NCBI GenBank assembly: GCA_021018815.1
Contig: JAITYX010000005.1
Coordinates: forward strand, 8,527,501 to 8,591,500
Reading direction: 5' to 3'
Source: Talinum fruticosum
Taxonomy: Eukaryota > Streptophyta > Magnoliopsida > Caryophyllales > Talinaceae
Length of the DNA: 64,000 nt
Shown: positions 34,701-48,484 of the stretch, piece by piece
How the letters are laid out: every line of letters starts with the position of its first letter
How positions within the stretch are numbered: position 1 is the stretch's first letter
The notes under the pieces: model-generated
What the model saw: the letters and a program-made list of their open reading frames with translations, nothing else
Told to the model about the DNA's origin: nothing
Databases searched by the model: none
Made by a program: the position numbers and the translations under genes

Positions 34701-36396
34701 TGGGGTACATGACATACGGTAATAGCCGAATTGGTTTTTAATCACTTTTTGTATTGTGCTTTGAAGTTGTATCCCATTTAATTCCTCCTCATCCGATGTA
34801 ATTTTTTATTTATTTTTCGCTTTCTTTTATTGCTTTATTTACCGCTTTATTTACTTCTTTATTTATTACTTTCAAAGCATGTTGGGTGCTTCAATTTAGT
34901 AATTTGCATGTTGGTTGCTTGCTTGACTTTAACACAATTTTAATTCATAATTTAGATAAATAAAGGTCGTCTATGGACGACGCGAAATGAAGAGCATTCC
35001 TCCTTGTTTTATGCCTTCGCCCCCAAACACCAAATCCTTAGTTTAGGACCGATTGAGTCCCTTTTAAAAACCTTTCATGAGTTTAGTCTTCTTTTACTCG
35101 AATTTAGAAAAGTATCTTCATAATTCTGTTAGTTTTTATTTCTTAAAATTAACCGGCATCCTTGTGTTTAACTACTATTCTCTCAATTTCCTCTCGGCAT
35201 TTCAAGCTAAAAGATAGAAAAATTTAGGTAATCTTGACAGACTAAAGCTATATGACTGAACCGAATCCTTAATCTCAACCATATGGTCGGCATCGACTAG
35301 CAATTGAGCTCAACTCCTGGCCCAAACAAGTGTTTATTGTTTTGCCGAGAAGCTTTGCGGCGAGATGTGCTTTCCATTTTTCTAATTCTTTTACCTTTGA
35401 AATAACACCCCGAGACTTCCCTAAAATTAATTTCAAAGATAAAATGGTTATTAAAAATCATCAATTGCACTTTCACCTAAAGCTACTTTAAGAAAGTCAA
35501 GTTTTAAAAGTTATCTTAATAAGAGACCCGACACTGACAATCGGGTCATTCGGTTTAGATTATGTTCGGTTCGAGTCAACTTCAAATCAATTTTGTTCGG
35601 TTCGGGTTCGGTTTTGGTTCGGGTCAACTTCGGGTCAATCTCGTTCGGGTCGGGTTTGGTTTCAATTCGGGTCAATTTGGTTTGGTTCAACTTTGGGTCG
35701 ATCTCATTCGGGTTGGGTTAATTTCGGATCGGTCAACTTTAGGCGAAGTTAATTTTGGTCATTTTTGGTTCGAGTTGGGTCAATGTCGGTTCCACTAGGT
35801 TTTAGGGATAGTTTACGGTATGGTTTACTATCGGGTCTAACACCATCTCTTGGTATAGATTCGCTTGAATATAATTTCAGGTTGATCAAAATTGTACAAG
35901 CACAAAAGTCCATCCCGAGAGACTCACAAAAAAAAATTGTAGAGACCCATCTAATGTGGATTGGGTCAAACTCGGATTTGAGTCGGTTCGGGTTCATATC
36001 ACTTTTATTCGGGTTGAATCGGTTCGAGTCTAATTTGGTTCGAGTCATTTCGGGTTCGGGTCTTAATCGCATCAATTATATTTTAGGTCGGTTCGATTTC
36101 GGATCGAATCATTTCGGTTCGGATCTGAATCAGGTTCATTAGATTTCATGTTAGTTTTGTTTCGGGTAGATTCACTTTCGAGTTTCGGGTCAAAATCGGT
36201 TTAACTATTTCGGATGTCGGTTCAGTTTGGGTTTCGGGTCCTCCGGTTCGACCCGTTTGGTTCGGGTTAGTTTTGCTAGGTCTAAAGAGACCCGCCTCAA
36301 TTTCAAAATCAAAAATCAAACTTCAAAAGCGAAAGAGCTGGTGCTTTGTGTAGAAGAGCAATTCACTTCCTAAGAAGATGCGCATGGTTCCTACGA
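34700..36396 (+). mobile_element. LTR of a plus-strand Tat/Ogre-like element (start uncertain)
   Basis: It ends GGTTCCTACGA at 36396, the same end as the LTR at 13613-15593, and is followed one base later by a TGGCGACTCC primer-binding site. The body contains a long degenerate TTCGGGT array. No TGTAGACAC start was found, so the left limit is a guess. Confidence 0.55.
35540..36280 (+). repeat. Degenerate TTCGGGT / GGGTCAA tandem words
   Basis: Dozens of near copies of TTCGG(G/T)TCAAYTTCGGGT-type words on one strand. The bias makes false ORFs on both strands (35562-35798, 35765-36142, 35749-36075). Confidence 0.8.
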
Positions 36397-36397
36397 G

Positions 36398-36407
36398 TGG
36401 CGACTCC
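36398..36407 (+). other. Primer-binding site of the Tat/Ogre-like element
   Basis: TGGCGACTCC, one base after the LTR end, is complementary to a tRNA 3' end ...GGAGUCGCCA. The exact tRNA is not determined here; Ogre-type elements are reported to use tRNA-Arg. Confidence 0.5.
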
Positions 36408-36944
36408 ACTAGGGAGATCACTTATTAAGAGGGCGAGACTTGAAAATCTAAATCTTGAGTTTTTATTGTGTTTTGCATTTAGTAGACCTTGGACATAGTT
36501 TTTCTTTATTGGACCTTTAAGATTTAACCCTTAAGAACCTTTTTTTTTTTTTTTGAAGAGGTCAAATCATTATCTTGGTAGGTCCACTCGACTTAACATT
36601 GAGGTGTAATTACTCTCCACTAATAGCAAGCTTTCTTGATCTTTTGATCGAGAGACACCGATAATTCAGGTCCCATTATACATCCCATAGAGGACAAATT
36701 TTCAGACTATGAACCACCATATTTATCCTACCTAGAATTATCTTGTGAACCATAAAACCTTTGTGATCTAGGTTGTACCTATTTTCATTTGCATGCTTGG
36801 ATGAGTGAGGATGTTTTTAGTATTTAACCTTCTTTTTATGAGCCTTTTATTTAGTAGGTTAGGCAGTTGAGGTTTGTTAAATAACCCTTGCATGGATGCA
36901 AAAGTAAAATACAATAATGAACCTTCGAATTCGGTCTTTTTATA
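36408..36944 (+). other. Leader of the Tat/Ogre-like element, first part
   Basis: Non-coding sequence with a T15 run near 36540. It continues at 48055 beyond the solo-LTR insertion. Confidence 0.45.
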
Positions 36945-39243
36945 TGTAACGCCCCAATATAATCACTATGTAAAACACACTCATTCAATAAATATACTAT
37001 AATAAGGTAGCGAAAAATCACATCATAGTAGGGCGTTACTCGTCGTCCCTCCTCGAGAGACTAGTCTAAACATTACAATAGGATAACACGATAATCTTTT
37101 TAATCTACACCAAACACTGCATTTAAAATCCCATAACATCATACCCAATATTTACATAACTTAAACCACCAGCATGAATTCTTACTCCAAAATACAGTTT
37201 ACCATTTCAACAATTGTATCCATCAATGAGAATTAAACTCCACAAGGGAATTAAATCCGCATGAGCTTTTTAACCAAAAACAACCATCAAAAGCTAATTA
37301 TAATATACCCAAGAGTAGGGCCAAAGTACGATAAGTGTTCGACTTAACATTTTTGGATTCCCTTACTCTTGTCACCTCTTGCCCAACATTAACATGCTTT
37401 TCTTTCCCTAAAAACATTTAACAAAAACATAAAAATAAGAATGAGCCATATGTCCAACATGTTACCCTTGTACTGTAAAAATATATATTATAAGAGTTAG
37501 TGAACGCATGCGGAAATAGATTTCAAAAGCTATTTATATGTAAAACCGTAGTAAATTCACTATACATTAATTATTGGAGTAGTTAGGACCCATTTCGTGA
37601 TATCATTATACATGTGTAAATAATTCATTTATCTCGATCGATCAAGGAGGGCCCTTGTGAACTATAACCGTGACGAACCGTATCCGTGATAAATTTACTA
37701 TGACTCGTGAGCTGTGAAGTGGGTCTAAAACTATAAACTCATAAGTAAAGATAAACATTTCGGAAAAGGTACAAGGAATAACGTACCTTAGATATCATTT
37801 ACTTTCCTTTTTACACTCCCGCCTGCAACCCATTCTTCTTATATTATTTCAATTTGGTATCAATGCTCATAAGAGTCCAATTTGTAAGTTTCTAACAATG
37901 TATATTAATTAATTAATTAATTTAACCTCTAATTATCTTAAATCATTAATAACTTGTTATTATTTATTTAGTTAGTAATAAGCTCCTTTGACTAAATATT
38001 AATGATTTCCACCATTTAAAACTTAGAATCACATCTTAACCTAGAATTTAACCATTCCATATCCATTCAACTTGTAAACTTCAACCCATAGAGCTCCCAA
38101 TTACCATATTTCAACTTATGGATAGTCATCTGGTACTCATCCGTACATAGGTTCGGTTGACGACGTTGCTCTTCACTTAATAACTAACTCAAGTCACCAT
38201 ACTCTTTAAATACTTCTTTCGTCATCTCTTTTGTCACACTCTTCGTATCCATGAATTTCCATAATTTTAGTTCATTAATGAAGTTTAACGTCATTAATAT
38301 CTTTGCTAACAACTTAGTTTATCCAATCCTAACGATTCCCATGATAATTATTTAGCCTACATAATTTTCTAGATTGTAATCGGGGTGTCTAAGGATCAAT
38401 TTTTTTAATATAATAACTAGCTTGTATACTTACACAAACTATCCATAATCAAGTATTAACTTAATTTCACAATCCTAAAAACATTTGAGATTATGTTATG
38501 CTCATCTAACATCCAACCTTACCTCAAAGTTTTACTAAAATATGAGATTTTCAGTAACCTTTAGCTCTATATTCATGTAATATCCTTATAAACACTTTAT
38601 CCTCAAACAACTTTCACTAATTCCATCTCAACCAAGCTTTCGGTCTCACAAAATACAAGTTCAATTGTCTAAAAAGACAAGTTTTGCTATTTTAATTAAA
38701 CTTATTGTCAACCTAATTCACCCACATAGTACTCTTCATTTCAAATTCAAGCATGACTTGCCCAACTCACAACCACGTACCTCAAATTTAATTTTTAACA
38801 AATCGCCTAATTACCTAATTAAATTCCACAAATTACACTACTTTTCAGAATAGTTTCTCACTAATTTGTTTGAAAATAAAATTATAAAATTTAGATTTAA
38901 TTGAAAGAGGAGTAGAAGTGGGTTACCTTTGAAGAAGAAAGTAGATGCATGTGAATGAAGGAGGGGGAAGGTAGAGGCGGTGGTCGTGGTCGGCGGCCGA
39001 CGGAGGTGGCAATTGTGACTGGTGGTCGGCGGCAACATCCGTGGCTGGTGGCTGGCCGGTGACAGCCAACAAGGGAGGCAGAGAGGGAGATAGAAAGAGG
39101 TGATGAGAGAGAATGAAGTTTTAAGATTTGGGTTTTTGATTTTTGAAGTAATGCCCCCTCTTTTTGTTGCTACCATCACGTAATCTCCAAGTGGCTTCTT
39201 CTAATTTTTCTTTTGAGTGGTCAAATAAAAATTTGACACATAT
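36945..39243 (-). mobile_element. Solo LTR, major part (split by the large LTR element)
   Basis: Plus-strand start TGTAACGCCCC at 36945. The other end, 47702-48054, finishes GGAGATGTTACA. Both outer edges carry TTATA (36940-36944 and 48055-48059). On the minus strand it would read TGTAACATCTCC...GGGGCGTTACA, about 2.65 kb without the insert. No internal domain or second copy was seen, so it is a solo LTR. The Pro/Ser ORF at 38838-39179 is GC-rich LTR sequence, not a gene. Confidence 0.75.
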
Positions 39244-42200
39244 TGTAACACTCCAAAACACCCCTAGGAGTATTACATCGCTAGAGTTCCTTAAAGGAAC
39301 TCCCAAGGCTCTTTCGTTGTCGGTTTGGCTGTCTAAACTCAAATTACGGATAATAAAGGTGGTTTTCCAAATGAATATGAGATTTTCTAAAAATTTCGGC
39401 AGAGTTCTGTTTGTAATGTGGACTATCCCTTATGCTTAGAGCCCTAAAACCCTGCATAAAAAGCATAGCATAACTCAACGAGCCACATGCTCGAAGTATA
39501 CAACTCAACGGCCACACGCCGGAGTCCAACCAATCATGCGATAAAACTTAAAACAATCTAAATGGTTTACTATACATCCGGTATAAACTACATGAGCTAA
39601 ATTACTAGTACAATACTTAGAATCATAAGAAATGCACATTCGTGATTTAAATCGCTCAAGCAACAAGCAAACGACAATCAACGGAGTCCAAAATAAGCTA
39701 AGTATCGCACACATCTCCCGAGAATGCACCTGCAACACTTGTGGGGAAAAGGGGGAAATTTGTGGGGGTGAGCAATAAACCATGGGCTCACCGGAGTCTT
39801 ATACCCTTAAAATAAAAATTCTTTACACGTACTACTCATAATAACGAAATCGGTAAAAACATAATAACATAATACAAATCTGGATTCTTTCAATGAAATC
39901 TCTTACAACGTAAATATCCCGACTCTTTAATCATTCAAAACACGATTTCACATTCATGAACGATTCTTTGGGAACAGAATCAACTTTCTAGGCCTTCGAG
40001 GATTCGAACTAGCACTTCTTTATTCCGGGCGCGACCCGAACAAAAGGCTCCCGGGACCTATCTTCTAGAAAGTCTTAGATCGGGCATCCTGCTGCCGCAG
40101 AACCCCTGTTAGAACCCTTCCCTCGAAGTTTCTAGCTGGGCGTCTCCCGATTGAACCCTTTAGTATGCTTGAACGATCCGTACCCAGTCGATTCAAAACT
40201 CTTTGCACATATTCATTCATCACATTTACTTCATGACTTTCTCAATTGATTTATCATCAAGGAAGGCATGACACCACGTGTCACCCTTATAAATTCACTT
40301 TTTCATATCAATTTGACACATCTGAAAGGCATAGCACTACGTGCCATCCCTCCAAATTCAATTTCTCAATCAGATTTTCTTCTTTAAAACATAATTACAT
40401 TTGAAAGGTAATTCACAAGAAGTTGTATTCAGGGATCCTTTAACGTAAAATACAAAACTCTTCTCGTAACTACTTTTGAATGTCATGTAAAGCAATCACT
40501 TAACACGAATAGCAACAATTCAATGCAAGCAATCATTATCGGCTCTTTTCCAACTATGCCTTTCTCAATCCATCACTTTAGTAAGATTAATTTCCATTCG
40601 GACACTAGCTAATTCAACGCCTCAACTTCTCACAATTCTCTGTCTTTACTTCAATTCCTCATTCTAGGTCTCTATTTTATGAATCCACTTCTTTGGCTCA
40701 CGTCTCAACTTCTCACAGCTCCATGTCTTTACCCCAATTCCTCATTCTAGGTATCTACTTTATAATTTAACTTCCTTTGCTCATACTCAGCCATATGACT
40801 CCTAATCTCACTTTATCACTTAATTTGCTCTTGCTAGGTTCACCTTCCAACTTAATTTCATCTCAAGACTTAGATATATTCTAAACTCAACCTTAGTCTT
40901 ACAATTCCCGGCCCCTCCTGCCTCAAACTCCCATTGTATGTCTCCATCTTATCAATAAATTCTTGTTCGTCCATCCTTAGTTATATAACTCTTAATCACT
41001 TTTCATCACTAAAATTCCATTAGCTTCGCTTACCTTCGAGTTTAATTCAACCTCGAGGATTTAAATGTACTTCGAACTTAATTAACCTCACAATCGCCCC
41101 TTTCTCACTTACATGTCTCAATTGTGCATCACTCAATACGAATTCATATCCCTCCTTACACCTCACTCATTATTTCCCGATATTAGTAATTATTTCATAA
41201 TGCCGCAAACTCGGTAATTCCCTAAGGCTCAATCTGAAACATTGATTCATAATTCATACCCAAACCACAACGTACTCTTCCCTAACTTGACTGAAATCTC
41301 GATACTATTCATTAGACCCAAGCAACCTAACACCGTCTAAATTCGCGGGTTTTCAATTCAAGCTTAAACGACCACCAAATCCCTTCACAACTCCTAATTT
41401 AACTTTCGGAAACTACTAAACTTGTTTACTCATACATACTCAATATTCACAACAAGGTTAAATAGTCATAATAAATTCATTTGGGTTTCGAAAGTACTAA
41501 TAGTTTAGAGTATAGGACTACCCACCGAAATTCTCGGGTTTTAGGGGTGGATTTCGAGCTTCTTAACTTCTTCCTTTCTCGGTCCCGGTCCCTCTTTCCG
41601 CCGGTTCTTACTTAGTTCCTCTTGGTCTCTCGCTTCCCTGTTTCGGCTTGCCGTTTTGGCCCCCTGTTCCCCTCGGTCGAGCCCTCATGTGCTCGCCGCC
41701 GGTCCTTCTCCCTTGCCGCTACCGCTACTTTTCCCGGCTTCCGGCCTCCGGATCCTCTCGTGCCTATCCTTGCTTCGGGTCCTTCCTTTGCCCTCGCTCT
41801 GTCGCAGTCTCTCGCTTTCTTCCTCCGCTCACGCCTCTTGCGTCGCCGGCTACCGCCTTTCGCGTCGCCGGCTACCGCCTTCGGTTCTACGGTGGTCGCT
41901 GATCCCCCTCGGTCTCCCTTGCCCTCGCACGCCCGCCTCCTCTCCCTCTCTCTCTCTGTTTGGTGCTCCCTCTTTCTTCCTCCTCCGGCTCTACTTCTTT
42001 TCTTCGTTTTCCCCGACCCCTTCTTCTTTTCTTTTCCCTTTAATTTCTTTCCTCCTTCCTTTTTGATGTGGCCCCTTCATAAATTGCCAACACTCCCTTA
42101 ATTTCACACTAATCAAGTCCCTAGCAATCCACTTAATCCGCCTTCTTATTTCCTTTTTCTTTTCTTTTGCTAATCCTCATAATAACTAAACCCATATACG

Positions 42201-42433
42201 TAGTATAAGCGGTCTCTCGGGTTTTATTTAGCTCATCCGGGTGGGAAAATTCGGGGAAGGAATTAGTACGCTTCACTAATAATAGTTACCCGAACCGATA
42301 ATAATTCGCTCAAGTAACTTTACGAATATCTAACCACGTAGATATCTAGGTCGTTCGACCGACTCTATTTAATTAAGGCTAAATAATTAATTTAACTCAT
42401 ATAACTACCTAACCCAAAATTACGAGTCTTACA
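39244..42433 (-). repeat. 3' LTR of the LARD-like element
   Basis: Matches 44517-47696 along its whole length with scattered substitutions and small indels. It contains an 83-bp tandem duplication (about 40619-40784) and a TC-rich block (41560-42060) that yields false ORFs. Confidence 0.92.
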
Positions 42434-42462
42434 TTACTTCCCGCCTTAAAAGAATTTCGTTC
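42434..42462 (-). other. Polypurine tract of the LARD-like element
   Basis: Minus strand TTTTAAGGCGGGAAGTAA adjoins the LTR start TGTAAGAC. Confidence 0.7.
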
Positions 42463-44500
42463 TCAAAATTCAAAAATTTAGGTAGTACCCCTAAAACGAC
42501 CAAGATATAGGCGAGATACACCTAGAGCACACTCACACCCTCAATACGGAAGGAAACTCAATTAGATAACTATGGTTATCGGAATTCCTCGGGGTCTTTA
42601 TGGGTTAATGATTTCCAACCTCCTTTCTACCATCATTTCAGATACGTCCGGTCACTTAATTACAAGGCGCCAAGGAGCAAATCGTACTAGAAAAGAGCAA
42701 ATAGTTAGCTTGGAATGATCTCACTACTTGTTTTAACTTGAACACTAATGTCTCCACTAAATACTTACGCGATCGGCACACATATAGTTCAAGTATCTCA
42801 CACCACCCTTTTGCTCTTTATCCTCTACAAACTTAAGCAAACTCCATGGCCAAGCTAGTTAGATGGGCTAGTTCGACAAACTATCTATGGTGCATCATTG
42901 GTTGAAACGATAAGCATGACACGCATACTAGGCAATTAACATCACAAAAGGAAGTAGACAGAGTTCAAAAGTATAGTCAAAATGCTTGGAATTGAACCCA
43001 AGTCGGAATTTAGAGGCAACCAAACTATGTGGATCATATCTAGCACAATACGATCCTTGAACAACTCATGGTAACTACAATAGGTAGTGGGGAGTCCTCA
43101 TATCATTCTTCCACCTCTATGGGAGTTAAGATCAAACCTACGATCCTCTTGTAAAAGTTAAAGTATTTCACTCCTTAGCACTTATAGTCATTCCAATGAG
43201 CGCTAATTACACAATGAACTCCAAATGAAGCATGGGAGTGATAGAACAACTTCTAAACTCCCTTTATAAACGAGGCACTCATCCTACAAGATTGATATCA
43301 ATGCTTGAGGTTTATAAAGATCCCAAGGAACTACTCCCAAACGATTAATGGTGTTTGGATTATTCGCAAAGAATCACCACATATAACTCAAAGTGGTGGA
43401 CGGTATGATTCCAACATTCATCAATCAACTCCTCTTGGTGAGATAGTTAAGTCAAAGGAACTCAAATGGTGGAGAGCACAATCTTTCATGTGATTTACTT
43501 AGCCCCTTCTAGCCTCATACTCGACTTGTTTTAGACCTTTCTCATAAGTTTCTCAAATTGAAACTCTTAGATGGATCTCCATAACCATTGCATCCTATGT
43601 TTGGTCGACCCAAAGAACTTAGATGGAAATAGAGAAAATTCCCAAATCAATTGTTCTTCCAACATAGCTCCCAAAGGTACCCAAAAGATGCCTTCCAATA
43701 CACCCAAACACACATGGACTTCAAGCAAAATACCAAATTTGACATTCTCGACCATGGACCCAAATAGTATTATCCACAAAACCAATTCTACCAATGATAC
43801 AACGAACCTTTCATGTTATATTTCCCATTAATTTTCCTTTCCATAGCCTTTAATTCTCATTTGTAGCTTCCAAAAGTACCCACTCGTGAGTGTTTCCGTA
43901 AATATATGTAGTATCTCTCGAGCATTCAGGGTGCTCAACCCTATCCTATTCGCCAATGTGACATTTCAATTCATTCTTTAGTAACAACTCCCAAAAGCAG
44001 CCTCTACATCTAAATCAAGAAGCGAAATGAGGAGTCTCCCATGAATGCTTCACTTACGCTAGTGCACCTTATGTCTCCTCTTTTCCCATCTAAGATCAAT
44101 TATGCACTCTCTAAACTCCTTGGAAATAATTATAAACAACCAATACATAATTGAATACTCGTATGCTTCTTAGAGGTAGAGTTCCTCGATCAACTAACGA
44201 TTAGAAATCAAACCATGCAACTAATGAATAACGGAACAGGAATAAGGTTTAGCCACATTCGGTCACATACTTAGCACACATAAATCATTTACACTTATAA
44301 GCACACACAAGTCACTCACGCATCACCTTAATATGCGGTTTATAATCAATTAATTCGATTGAGTCAACCAAGTAGTCGTTTACAAGTCATAGGTTGAACT
44401 TAATGGCACACATATGTTAGCCACAAACAAAGCACATAGTCACATAACAAGGACCCTAAAAGGCTATATGCAATACAAACTTAAGGTCGCCAAAATCTAT
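42463..44500. other. Interior of the LARD-like element, no protein domain
   Basis: Only short ORFs (43305-43493, 43571-43831 and its antisense) with no recognisable motif. It looks non-coding. Confidence 0.7.
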
Positions 44501-44512
44501 GCTTTGATACCA
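44501..44512 (-). other. Primer-binding site, initiator tRNA-Met type
   Basis: Minus strand TGGTATCAAAGC, four bases after the right LTR. It differs at one position from the usual plant TGGTATCAGAGC. Confidence 0.85.
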
Positions 44513-44516
44513 TTTT

Positions 44517-47500
44517 TGTAACACCCCAAAACACCCCCTAGGAGTATTACATCGTCGAGTTCCTTAAAGGAACTCCCAAGGCTCTTCTCGGCGTTGGTTT
44601 GGCCGACTAAACTCAACTTACGAGATAATAAAGGTGGTTTTCCAAACGAATATGAGATTTCCTAAAACTTTCGGCAGAGTTCCGCTTGTAATGTGGACTA
44701 TCCCTTAGGCTTAGAGCCCTAAAACCCTGCATAAAAAGCATAATATAACTTAACGAGCCACACGCTCGGAGTATACAACTCAACGGCCACACGCCGGAGT
44801 CCAACCAATCATGCGATAAAACTTAAAACGATCTAAATGGTTTACTATACATCTGGTACAAACTACATGAGCTAAATTACAAGTACAATACTTAGAATCA
44901 TAAGAAATGCACATTCGCGATTTGAATCGCTCAGCAACCAATAAACGGGAATCAACGGAGTCTAAAATAAGCTAAGTATTGCACACATCTCCCGAGAATG
45001 CACCTGCAACACTCTGTGGGGAAAAGGGGGAAATTTGTGGGGGTAAGCAATAAACCACGGGCTCATCTCGGTCTTATACCCTTAAAATGGAAATTCTTTA
45101 CACGTACTACTCATAATATCGAAATTAGTAAAAACACAATAACATAATACAAATCTAGATGCTTTTAATAAAATCTCTTGCAACGTAAATATCCTAACTC
45201 TTTAATCATTTAAAACACGATTTCACATTCATGAACGATTCTTTGGGAACCGAATCAACTTTCTAGGCCTTCGAGGATTCGAACTAGCACTTCTTTATTC
45301 CGGGACGCGACCTCAAACAAAAGGCTCCGGGACCTATCTTGTAGGAAGTCTCGGATTGGGCATCCTTCCACCGCAGGACCCCTGTAAGAACCCTTCCCTC
45401 GAAGTTTCTAGCTTGGCGTCTCCCGGTTCGAACCCTTCGGTATGCTAAACGATCCGTAGCCGGTCGATTCAAAACTCTTTGCACACACTCATTCATCACA
45501 TTCACTTCACAGACTTTCTCAATCGATTTAACATCAAGGAAGGCATGACACCACGTGTCACCCTTATAAATTCACTGTTTCAAATCGGTTTGACACGATG
45601 GAAGGCATAGCACTACGTGTCGTCCCTCCAAATTCAATTTCTCAATCAGATTTGCTTCTTTAAAATAGAATCACGTTTGAAAGGTAATTCACAAGAAGTT
45701 GCATTAAGGGATCATTTCACGTAAAATACAAAACTCTTCTCTACTTTAGAATATCACGTAAAGCAATCACTTAACACGAATAGCCACCATTAAATGCAAG
45801 CAATCATTCTCGGCTCTTTTCCAACTATGCCTTTCTCTATTCATCACTTTAGTTTTCTCGAGCCACAATGACCACAAGCGGACACCACCTAATTCAACGC
45901 CTCAACTTCTCACAATTCTCTGTCCTTACTTCAATTCCTCATTCTAGGTCTCTATTTTATGAATCCACTTCTTTGGCTCACGTCTCAACTTCTCACAACT
46001 CTATGTCTTTACCCCAATTCCTCATTCTAGGTATCTACTTTATAATTTAACTTTCTTTGCTCATACTCAGCCATATGACTCCTAATCTCACTTTATCACT
46101 TAAGTTCCTCTTGCTAGGTTCACCTTCCAACTTAATTTCATCTCAAGACTTAGATATATTCTAAACTCAACCTTAATCTTACAATTCCCAGCCCGTCACT
46201 TCCCGCCTCAAACTCCCATTGTATGTCTCCATCTTATCAATCAATTCTTGTTCGTCCATCCTTAGTTATATAACTCTTAATCACTTTTCATCACTAAAAT
46301 TCCGTTAGCTTCGCTTACCTTCACTTTTAATTCAACCTCGAGGATTTAAATGTACTTTGAACTTAATTAACCTCACAATCGCCCCTTTCTCACTTACATG
46401 TCTCAATTGTGCATCACTCAATACGAATTCATATCCCTCTTTACACCTCACTCATTATTTCCCGATATTGGTAATTATTTCTTAACGCCGCAAACTCGGT
46501 AAATCCCTAAGGCTCAATCTGAAACATTGATTCATAATTTATACCCAAACCACAACGTACTCTTCCCTAACTTGACTAAAATCTCGATACTATTCATTAG
46601 ACCCAAGCAACCTAACTCCGTCTAAATTCGCAGGTTTTCAATTCAAGCTTAAACGACCACCAAATCCCTTCACAACTCCTAATTCAACTTTCAAGCAACT
46701 ACTAAACTCGTTTATTCATACATATTCAATATTCACAACAAGGTTAAATAGTCATAATAAATTCATTTGGATTTCGAAAGTACTAATAGTTTAGAGTATA
46801 GGACTACCTACCCGAAATTCTTGGGTTTGAGGGGTGGATTTCGAGCTCCTTAACTTCTTCCTTTCTGGTCCCTGTCCCTCTTTCCGCCGGTTCTTACTTA
46901 GTTCCTCTTGGTCTCTCGCTTCCCCTGTTTCGGCTTGCCGTTTTGGCCCCCTGTTCCCCTCGGTCGGACGCTCGTGTGCTCGCCGCAGGTCCTTCTCCCT
47001 TGCCGCTGCTACTTTTCCCGGTTTCGGCCTCCCGAACCCTCTCGCGCCTGTCCCCGCTTTAGGTCCTTCCTTCGCCCTCGCTCTGTCCCAGTCTCTCGCT
47101 TTCTTCCCTCCGCTCGCGCTTATTCACGTCGCCGGCCGCCGCCTTCGGTTCGTGGTGGTTGCTGGTCCCTCTCGGTCTCCCTAGCCATCGCAACGCCCGC
47201 CTCCTCTCTCTCTCTGTTCGGTGCTCCCTCTTTCTTCCTCCTCCGGCTTTACTTCTTTTCTTCGTTTTCCCCGACCCCTTCTTCTTTTCTTTTCCCTTTA
47301 ATTTCTTTCCTCCTTCCTTTTTGATGTGGCCCCTTCACAAATTGCCAGCACTCCCTAATTTCACACTAATCAAGTCCCTAGCAATCCACTTAATCGTCCT
47401 TCTTATTTCCTTTTTCTTTTTTTTTTTTTTTTGCTAATCCTCATAATAACTAAACCCACATATGTAGTATAAGCGGTCTCGTGTTTTTATTTAGCTTATC

Positions 47501-47696
47501 CAGTGGAAAAATTCGGAGAAAGGAATTAATACACTTCACTAATAATAGTTACACGAACCGATAATAATTCGCTCAAGTAACTTTACGAATATCTAACCAC
47601 CTAGATATCTTGGTCGTTCGACCTACTCTATTTAATTAAGGCTAAATAATTAATTTAACTCATATAACTACCTAACCCAAAATTACGGGTCTTACA
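44517..47696 (-). repeat. 5' LTR of the LARD-like element
   Basis: Copy of 39244-42433, including the 83-bp tandem duplication (about 45898-46063) and the TC-rich block (46840-47330). A T run at 47418-47433 is longer than in the other copy. Confidence 0.92.
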
Positions 47697-47701
47697 CATA
47701 T

Positions 47702-48054
47702 TTATCTTATATGAATATTAATCACAAGGTTAATTTTTTAGCCATACAAATGGCCCAGTTTAAACCACATATTTTATTTTATTATTTTATTTTAATCGTT
47801 AAACAAATCGATTAACTTTTCAGATCAAAATCTATGTTGTTCGAAATACGTACATCTCTATGAATTTATCAAAATTTTTAATTAATTATCTCGTGCCTAG
47901 AAGCATTTATTAATTCGTAATGAAATAATTTTTGTAACTTTCATACATTCCGACATATCCACAATTTCATGCGGCTGATTGCTCTTAAACAATATTAAGA
48001 CGATAAAATACAAATTTAAAGTAATTAAATATGATTAAGTTTGGAGATGTTACA
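47702..48054 (-). mobile_element. Solo LTR, remaining end
   Basis: Continuation of 36945-39243. It ends GATGTTACA, followed by the TTATA duplication. Confidence 0.7.
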
Positions 48055-48484
48055 TTATATGCATTTAGCCAAAAGTCAAATTGGCTTTTCCCTTTTAAGG
48101 TCGGTCAATTTGTTTCATTTTTCAAATCAGTCCAATTCCTACTAATCTTTGTCCAAAAACAATCCAAGGCGGGCCACAACCGTTAGGCTTAACCGGTGTC
48201 GGCTGCTCGTCGATCTCGGGTCTTTCCATTGACCCTTTCGTGCTCCAGTAGGTTGTAGGTTTGTGTCTTCTTTTCTGCATCTTTTTACCATAATTATATT
48301 TTTTTATTTTTACTTTTAGCCAAAATTAAATTCATCTCAGTTAGGTAAATCCATATTTTGCATTTAGCCAAAACTAAATTCATCTCAATTAGGTGACTCC
48401 ATTTTTTGCATTAAGCCAAAAATTAAATTCATCTCAATTAAGTGAATCCATTTTTTACATTTAACCAAAATTTAATTCATCTTA
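48055..48484 (+). repeat. Leader of the Tat/Ogre-like element with about 48-bp tandem repeat
   Basis: Units containing GCATTTAGCCAAAATTAAATT and a TCATCTCAATTAGGTGACTC word recur at about 48318, 48366, 48414 and 48464. The array resumes at 63400 after the SIRE-like insertion. Left of it (48060-48290) is plain non-coding leader. Confidence 0.75.

Larger units (their letters stand above)
39244..47696 (-). mobile_element. Large LTR retrotransposon without gag-pol (LARD-like), 8,453 bp
   Basis: LTRs of 3,190 bp (39244-42433) and 3,180 bp (44517-47696) flank an interior of 2,083 bp. The duplication CATAT occurs at 39239-39243 and 47697-47701. A tRNA-iMet-type PBS sits beside the right LTR and a polypurine tract beside the left, so the element reads on the minus strand, with LTRs starting TGTAAGAC and ending GTGTTACA. 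No gag, protease, RT, RNase H or integrase motif was found in the interior. It must have moved using proteins of a related Ty3/gypsy element. Confidence 0.92.

Noticed and set aside
35749..36142. Overlapping ORFs of 108 and 125 codons on both strands
   Set aside because: Both result from the TTCGGGT word array, which lacks stops in several frames.
41622..42101. 159-codon plus-strand ORF, with counterparts at 46834-47324
   Set aside because: Lies in the TC-rich block of both LTR copies on the strand opposite to the element; composition artefact.
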